Of a stretch of 64,000 nucleotides of DNA, positions 54,011 to 63,000 are shown piece after piece. Below the pieces are notes generated by a model. The model was not told the DNA's origin. It saw nothing but the letters and a program-made list of their open reading frames with translations, and did not search any database. The position numbers and the translations under genes are program-made. This stretch comes from Paenibacillus sp. PL91 (lineage in GTDB: Bacteria > Bacillota > Bacilli > Paenibacillales > Paenibacillaceae). The stretch covers positions 310,001 through 374,000 of the forward strand of contig NZ_JABBYG020000004.1 in assembly GCF_012935325.2 (NCBI RefSeq), given 5' to 3'. Numbering within the stretch: position 1 is the first letter of the stretch; each line of letters starts with the position of its first letter.

Positions 54011-57000
54011 TGCGATCAGACTTTCTCGTTATTTGCAGCAGCCAGGCACTATTCGCATGCAAGCGATTGAGCCGGTTTCGGAGCAGCAATTGTATGAGGT
54101 TTCCTCCGCGCAAAAACGAATGTATTTGCTTCATTTATTACAGGAAGGAAGTACAGCCTATAACTTGCCGGGCATGCTCTCCATCGAAGGGCCTTTGAAT
54201 GCTTCGCGAGTACAGGAAGCGCTTGGACAGCTCGTTCAAAGGCATGAAGCGCTGCGCACCTCCTTTGTCGCAAAGGATGGAGTCCCTTTTCAGAAGGTGC
54301 ATAAGCAGCTGGATTTGGAAGTGCCGATGATTGAAGCTTCCATCGAACAATTGCCTCGGATCTCGCGGGAGTTCATTCGTCCCTTCGATTTGAATGAGGC
54401 GCCGCTTTTGCGAGTCCTGCTGGTGAAGCTCGGCTGGGAGCAGCATGCATTATTGGTTGATATGCATCACATTATTTCGGATGGCGTATCCGTACAGCTG
54501 TTTCTGCAGCAATTTGGAGCCTATTATAGCGGAGCTCGATTGCCTGTGCTTGAAATACAGTACAAGGATTTCTCAGCTTGGCAAAATCGTATGCTGAGCA
54601 GCGAAACCATTAAGGGCCATGAGTCATACTGGCTGAAGCAGCTGTCGGGAGAATTGCCGGTTCTTGCTTTTCCTACTGATTATCCAAGGCCTATCGTGCA
54701 AAGCTTCGCAGGCGCTCGAATTTGGTTTTATGCAGAGACGGCCTTGAGCGATGCCATTCGCAAGCTTGCGTCTGACACGGGAACGACTACCTTTATGGTT
54801 ATGCTCGCTGCCTATCAAGCCCTGTTGTTCAAGTACACGTGGCAAGAGGATCTTATTGTAGGAACCCCGATTGCAGGACGCTCGCTTGCCGAGGTGGACA
54901 GCGTATTCGGCATGTTCGTCAATACGCTTGGCATACGCGCGTTTCCAGAGGAAAATAAATCTTTCCAGCAATTTTTGCAGGAAGTGAAGGAAACGCTGTT
55001 TCAAGCTTATGAGCATCAGGATTATCCGTTTGACGCTCTTGTTGAGAAGCTTGAGCTCGGGCGCGACAGCAGCCGCAATCCGCTGTTTGATACGATGTTC
55101 GTTCATATGAATAACGATATCGTTGACATGGACGTTGATGGATTGCGGTTAAAGGTGAATGAGCTGGATGAGGATGTCGCCAAATTTGATTTGTTATTGG
55201 AGGCCTCCGAGCAGCCTGACCATATTCGCTTCAAGCTGCAATACGGCACTGAATTGTTTAAGAAGGAAACGATCGACAGGCTTTCCGTTCATTATTTGAA
55301 CCTGCTTAAAGCTGTAACGTCTGCGCCTGATATCACACTTGGCAGCATCCAAATGATGAGTCATGAAGAGAAGCAGCTGCTGCTCTACGATCTTCATCCC
55401 GCAGCGGCGGTTTATCCGCAAACAGCAACAGTCGTCGCCTTGTTTGAGGAGCAGGCAGCAAAAACGCCTGACCATATTGCGGTTGCATACGATGGACAGG
55501 CACTTACCTATCGTGAGCTGAACGAACAGGCTAATCGTCTGGCGCGCACGCTGCGCGAGAGCGGAGTGACACGGAACAGTTTAGTAGCGGTCTTAGTTGA
55601 ACGCTCCGAGAAAATGATCGTAGGCTTGCTTGCCATTATCAAAGCCGGGGGCGCGTATGTGCCGATTGATCCCGCTTACCCTGCTGACCGTATCAAATTC
55701 ACGCTTCATGACAGCGGAGCAAGAGTGCTTCTCACTGAAGCAATCCATATCGGCCTAGCAGCGGAATATGATGGAATGATTATCGATTTGCTGGATGATG
55801 CCTGCTATGCGGAAGAAACGAGCAACTTGCAGCTGGTGAACGAGCCAGAGGATCTTCTCTATATTATTTATACGTCGGGTACGACAGGTCTGCCTAAAGG
55901 TGTAATGATCACGCATCGCAACGTCGTGCGCCTGCTTGTGCATGATCAGCTGCAATTTGAGTTTGGCGCGTCGGATGTGTGGACTATGTTCCACTCGTAT
56001 TGCTTCGACTTCTCGGTGTGGGAAATGTATGGTGCGTTATTATTCGGGGGAAAAACGGTAATCGTGCCTAAGCATGTGGCACAAAATTCGGCGGAATTCG
56101 CCGAGCTGCTTCGTGAGGAGCGGGTCACCGTTTTGAATCAGACGCCAACTGCTTTCTATGCGCTTATCCATGATGAAATGAAGCGGGCTGACCAAGAGCT
56201 TTGCGTACGCTATGTTATCTTCGGCGGCGAAGCGTTAAGCCCCGCGATGCTGCGTCCGTGGCGCGAGAAATATAAGGCTACGAAGCTGATCAATATGTAC
56301 GGCATTACAGAGACGACAGTCCATGTGACCTACAAGGAAATTGGAGATGCAGAAATAGCTGCAAATATAAGCAATATTGGGAAACCGATTCCTACGTTGA
56401 CCGCTTATATTTTCGATAAGAACAAGCAATTGGCACCGATCGGCGTGGTCGGAGAGCTGTACGTTGGCGGCGATGGAGTAGCACTCGGTTATTTGAACCG
56501 CGATGAGCTGACGGCTGATCGTTTTATGATGAATCCGCATGTGCCTGGCGAGAGAATTTACCGTTCTGGCGACTTGGCACGCATGATGCCAAGCGGAGAG
56601 ATGGAATACCTTGGCCGGATCGATCATCAGGTAAAAATTCGCGGTTATCGAATTGAGCTGGGCGAAATCGAATCTGTTTTATTGCAGGTACCGGATGTTA
56701 AGGAAGCGGCTGTGTTGGTCTCGAACGATGCGCATAACCAGAAAATATTAGTCGCTTACTATATAACCGACAGCCAAGCAAACGACACTCAGCTTCGCGC
56801 GTTCCTTTCCGATCATTTGCCGTCCTATATGATTCCGTCCTTTTTTATACAGCTTGATCGGATGCCTCTGACAAGCAATGGCAAGCTGGATCGCGCAGCG
56901 CTTCCTGCGCCGCAGAGAACTGCTGCTGCAGGAGAGGATCAGGTTGGTCCGCGCACACCGACGGAAGGGAAGCTTGCTGAGATTTGGAAGGAGCTGCTTG

Positions 57001-60000
57001 GCGCTGAATCGATAGGCGTTCATGACGATTTCTTCCATAGCGGAGGCCATTCCCTAAGTGCTGCAATGCTGGCAGCACGTATTTTGGCAGAGTTTAATGT
57101 GAAAGTACCTCTGCGTACGATCTTTAAACAACCTACAATTGCGGAAATTTCAGCCGACATTGATGAAGCCGCTAAGCAGGAAGTGCTGATGAAAACAGAC
57201 GAGCATCCTGCCTTCCGCGCAATTGAGTCAGCGCCTTGGCGGAATGATTACCCGCTCTCCTCTGCACAGAAACGGTTATTCGTCTTGGATAGGCTGGAAG
57301 GGGCTCAGGCAGGAACCGCTTATAATTTGCCTGCTGCTATGCTGCTTGCTGGAGAGTTGAATCATGTGCGGCTGGAGCATGCTTTTGCCGAAATCGTCCG
57401 GAGGCATGAGTCGCTTCGCACCTCTTTCCGTCTTGAAAATGGAAATCCGGTTCAACAGGTACATGAGAATGTAAATTTCGCAATCCATTACATCTCTGTG
57501 GAGGAAGCGAATATTTCGCAGGCTGTAGAGAGCTTCATTCGTCCATTTGACTTGACACAGCCCTCGCTCCTGCGAGTATGCCTGGCTGCACTGTCTGAGG
57601 ATAAGCATTTGCTGCTCGTCGATATGCATCATATCGTTTCAGATGGTATTTCGGTCGCTGTTATCATCGACGAGCTCATTCGTGGATATGCCGGAGAAGA
57701 GCTGCCGACACCTCGCTTGCAATACAAAGATTATGCAGTGTGGCAGCAAGGCTGGATAGATTCCGAGGAGTACAGCAATCAGGAACGATACTGGCTTGAA
57801 GCGCTGTCGGGTGAGCTGCCTGTATTGGAATTGCCTTGCGATTACACGCGGCCGCCTGTGCAAAGCTTTGAAGGAGATAGCTTCTCCTTCGAATTGGATG
57901 CTGAGTTGTCAGCGAGACTGAATCAATTGACCGCTGAGAGCGGAACGACTTTGTATATGCTGCTGCTTGCCGCCTACAAGTTGCTTTTGTTCAAATACAG
58001 CGGAACGGAAGATGTCATCGTCGGAACTCCGGTAGCGAACCGGACGCATGCCGATGTGAACAATATGATTGGCATGTTCGTTAATACGCTTGCTATCCGG
58101 AGCTATCCTAGCGCGGAACAGACATTCAATCAGTATTTGCAGCAAGTGAAGGAAAGTGCGTTAGAAGCCTTCGAGCATCAAAATTATCCGTTTGAAGAGC
58201 TGCTCGATAAGCTTGCGATTCGCAGGGATTTAAGCCGGAACCCGATTTTTGATACGATGTTCAGTCTCAATAACGTGGAAACCGTGAAGCTTGCGATGGA
58301 CGGTATTTCTTTCGAGAGCTTGTCCGTTGACGAGAAGATTTCCAAGTTCGATATTTCGATGGAAGCCTTCGAAAGGAATGGGAAAATCGCGTTTACGGTA
58401 GAATATTGCACCCGGCTGTTCCGTGAATCAACGGCGAAACGATTTGCGGGCCATTTTGCTCAAATTGTTAAAGCAATAGCTATGCAGCCTGATATTCAGC
58501 TAGGTCATGTTGACTTGTTGACCGATGCCGAAAAAACGCAAATTATTCATTTATTTAATTTTACGGGAATGCCGTCTCGCCAAGGGGCAACAGCTATATC
58601 CTTGTTCGAAGAGCAGGCGCTGCGCGTCCCAGATCGAGTTGCCGTCCGCTTCGGTGAGGCAAAGCTGACTTATTCCGAATTGAACCAGCAGGCAAACCAG
58701 CTCGCTCGTCTGCTGATTGAGAAGGGCGTAGGCCGCGACGACCGCGTAGCGATCTTTATGGATCGAAAGCCTCTGATGGTCGTGTGCATATTAGCGATTT
58801 GGAAAGCAGGCGGGGCGTATGTGCCGGTAGATCCTGCATATCCGCTGCAGCGGATCACGGATATGATTGGAGACGCTGGGGCTAAAGTAATCTTGACAGA
58901 GTCGGTATTTTGCACCGATGAGCTATTAACCGTTTTGTCGAGACCGGCGTTTGTATGCCTGGATGCTGTCGCGGATTCACTTGCGTCGTTTGAGAGCAGT
59001 AATGTAGACCTCGAAGTTAAACCGGAGCAGCTGGCATATGTCTTATACACTTCCGGATCAACAGGCAAGCCAAAAGGCGCGATGCTTGAGCATGCTGGGA
59101 TGTTTAACCACATAGAAGCGATGATCGAAGAGCTGTGGATGACGGAAGGCTGCGTCATGGCGCAAAATGCGCCTCATTGCTTCGATATTTCGGTATGGCA
59201 GTTTGTCACGGCGCTCACGATAGGCGGAACAACGGTCATCTATCCGGATGAGCTGATCTCCACGCCCAAAGCCTTTATATCGGCCGTTGCGCAAGACGGC
59301 GTAACCGTACTGGAAGTGGTCGTTTCCTTTATGTCAGCGCTGCTTGAGATGGAAATCGATGAAAAACTGCCTGCTTTGAAGCATTTGATCATTACGGGTG
59401 AGGCGGCTAAAGCGCAAACAGCCAGACAATGGTTCGAGCGGTATCCGCATATTAAGCTTGTCAACGCTTATGGTCCGACCGAAGCTGCTGATGACGTTAC
59501 GCTGCATATTTTGGATATGGCGCCTGAGACCGACATTATGCCGATTGGCAAGCCGGTACGCAATATGAAGGTGTACGTGACGGATTCGGGTTTGAACCTG
59601 CTGCCAATTGGAGTGGTGGGAGAGCTATGTGTTGCGGGTATCGGAGTAGGGCGCGGCTATTTGAATGATCCAATCCGGACAGAAAAGGTTTTTATGGAAG
59701 ACCCATTCCATGAAGTGAAGAGCAGATTATACCGTACGGGCGACTTGGCACGATGGCTTCCGGATGGAAGTCTGGAATATATGGGACGGATTGACCATCA
59801 GGTCAAAATTCGCGGTCACCGGATTGAGTGCGGTGAGGTCGAGGCCCAACTGCTCATGCACGAAGCCGTCAAGCAGGTTCTCGTTATGGACCGGAGCGAT
59901 CATCGCAGTCAGAAATATTTATGTGCTTATTTCACCGCGGATCGGATGCTGGAGCCGGCTGACCTAAAGGCGCATGCAGCGTCGGCTTTGCCTGGCTATA

Positions 60001-63000
60001 TGGTTCCTTCCTTCTTTGTTCAAGTGGAGCAATTCCCGCTTACGCCAAATGGGAAAATAGACCGTAAAGCTCTGCCTGCGCCGAGTGGCGATCAGCTCTT
60101 GGCTGAATATACGGCTCCGCGCAATGAAACGGAGCGAACGCTTGCCGAGATTTGGCAGAGCGTGCTTGGCGTCGACCAGATTGGCGTGAAGGACCATTTC
60201 TTCGAGCTAGGCGGTCATTCCTTGAAAGCGATGGTCATGCTGTCACATGTATCAAGCAGGTTTGGTGCGGATGTTCCCCTGCGCGAGCTATTTGCTTCCC
60301 CGACGATTGAAGGGTTAGCCCTTGCATTGAAATCGCAAGGCGTAGTAGGGAAAGCGGCTGACCATACTGCCATTCCGGCAGCGAGGAAGCAGTCTTTATA
60401 TCCGCTTTCGTCTGAGCAGAAGCGTCTTTATATTCTTAGCCAATTCGAGGACGGCGGCAGTACGAGCTACCATATGTCCGATGCTTTGCGAATTGAAGGG
60501 CCGCTTGATAAGAAGAGATGGCTGGAAGCTTTCCGCAGCATCGTTCGAAGACATGAAATTTTGCGAACCTCTTTCCATACCATCGACGGTGAACCGTTCC
60601 AAATGGTCCATGACGAAATGGAGCTCGAACTGCCAATAAGGGAAGTTAAGGAGCATGAGGTAGACGGAATCGTTCAACAATTTGTACGGCCGTTCCAGCT
60701 TAATCAAGCGCCGCTATTGCGGGTAGAGCTCCTGCAGCTTTCCGATTCACAGCATATTATGCTCATTGACATGCATCATATCGTCTCAGACGGGGAGACG
60801 ATTCGTCTGTTAGTCGATGAATTCATGAAGCTGTACAGCGGCGCTGAGCTTTCGGAGCTGAAGGTGCAATACAAGGATTTTGCGGTTTGGCAGCAGGAGA
60901 GGTACGCTTCCGACATATTGGAGCGGCAAGAGACCTATTGGTTAAATCAATTTGCCGATGGCGAAATACCAGTTCTTCAGCTTCCGGCTGATTATGCAAG
61001 GCCGCCTGTTCAAAGCTTTGAGGGCGACCGATTTGCTTTTGATGCTGGAGGGGAGCTTCTAGGCGCCTTGCAGCGGCTTGCGAAGGATACCGGAGCAACG
61101 ATGTATATGATTTTGCTTGCGGCATACCACGTCCTGTTAAGCAAATATTCCGGCCAGAAGGATATCGTGATCGGCACGCCGGTTGCCGGCCGAACGCATG
61201 TCGATGTGCTGAATTTAGCCGGGATGTTCGTCAATACATTAGCAATACGTTCCAAGCATACGCCGGGCATGACGTTTTTGGAGCTGCTTGAGCAAGTAAG
61301 AGGCGTAAGCCTCGAAGCGTTCGAGCATCAGGAATATCCGTTCGAGGAGCTCGTTGACAAGCTGCAGCTGCAGCGTGATTTCAGCCGTAATCCTTTGTTC
61401 GATACGATGTTCAGCCATCAAATGAGCGATACGGAAGCGCTCGCGGTTAATGAGCTGACCTTCGTTCCTTATGAAATGGACAACCCTACATCCAAATTTG
61501 ATTTATCGCTGGATGCGGTCGAGAACTCAAATACGCTTCATTTAGAGTGGGAATACAGCACAAAGCTGTTTAATAGGGAAACGATAGAACGCGCAGCTGG
61601 GCATTATATAGCGCTTGTGCAGGCAGCAGCTGCAAATCCACACGTACGCATAGATGACATTGACTACTTGTCCATGGAGGAAAAACAGCATTTGCTGCTG
61701 GATTTTAATGATACGCAGCGGAATTATCCGACAAACCTGACTTTCCATGAACAATTTGCGGTGCAAGCGAAGCTGACGCCTGAGCTTACGGCTGTTACGG
61801 CAGTTGGAATATCGCTGACGTATCTGGAGTTAAATGCGCGCGCCAATCGTGTTGCACGTGTGCTGCGCGGAAGAGGCGTTGGACCGGAAAGCATCGTTGG
61901 CGTTATGGTCGACCGTTCTGTTGATATGATCGTCGCGGCGCTGGGCGTTATGAAGGCCGGAGGAGCGTACCTTCCTATCGATCCGGAGTACCCGAAGGAT
62001 CGAATCGAATATCTTCTTCAGGACAGCAAAGCGGGGATTGTGATCACTCAGCTCGGCTTGAGAGGGGCCGCCCAGTTGTCGGGAGATGTTCTCATAATGG
62101 AGGAGATGGAGGAAGCCGGCGGAGACGACTCGGATTTGGTCAATGTGGCGGCTCCGGAGCACTTGGCTTATATCATCTACACCTCCGGAACGACAGGCAA
62201 GCCGAAGGGGGTTATGATCGAGCATCGTCAATATATGAACGTCGCGTTAGCCTGGAAGGAAAAGTATGAGCTTGAGCAGTTCCCGGTAAGGCTTTTGCAA
62301 ATGGCGAGCTTCTCGTTTGACGTGTTCGCAGGTGATATGGCACGCGCACTGCTGAGCGGCGGTCAGCTTATCATTTGTCCGAATGATATAAAGCTTGACC
62401 CAGCCTCTCTCTATGAGCTGATTCGCGAGCATGAGGTCAATATTTTCGAATCGACGCCGGCGTTAATCGCTCCATTGATGCAGCATATCTATGAGAATGG
62501 CCTGGATGTCAGCTTTCTCAAGCTGCTTATCCTAGGGGCGGATAGCTGCCCAATCGTAGAATTCCATAAGCTGTTAACCCGTTATGGCAGCCAGATGCGC
62601 ATCATCAACAGCTATGGCGTGACGGAAGCGGCTATTGATTCTAGCTATTACGAGGAGCCGCTTCACAAGGTGCCGACAGCCGGAAATACGCCGATCGGCA
62701 AGCCGCTTCCGAACATGTCCTATTACGTACTTGATTCTGCTATGAAGCTGCTTCCGGTCGGTGTGGCTGGAGAGCTTTACATCGGCGGCGCTGGTGTAGC
62801 GCGCGGGTATTTTGGACGCGAGGATTTGACTGCGGAGAAATTTGTAGATAATCCGTATGTGCCGGGAGGCAGGCTGTATCGAACAGGTGACTTAGCTAAC
62901 TGGATGCCTGACGGCAATCTGATGTTTCTTGGACGTGATGACCATCAGGTCAAGGTGCGCGGATACAGGATCGAGCTGGGAGAAATCGAAGCTTGCTTGC

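Noticed and set aside
54624..55106. 160-codon minus-strand frame inside the NRPS
   Set aside because: It lies opposite a condensation domain with intact motifs in the plus-strand frame.
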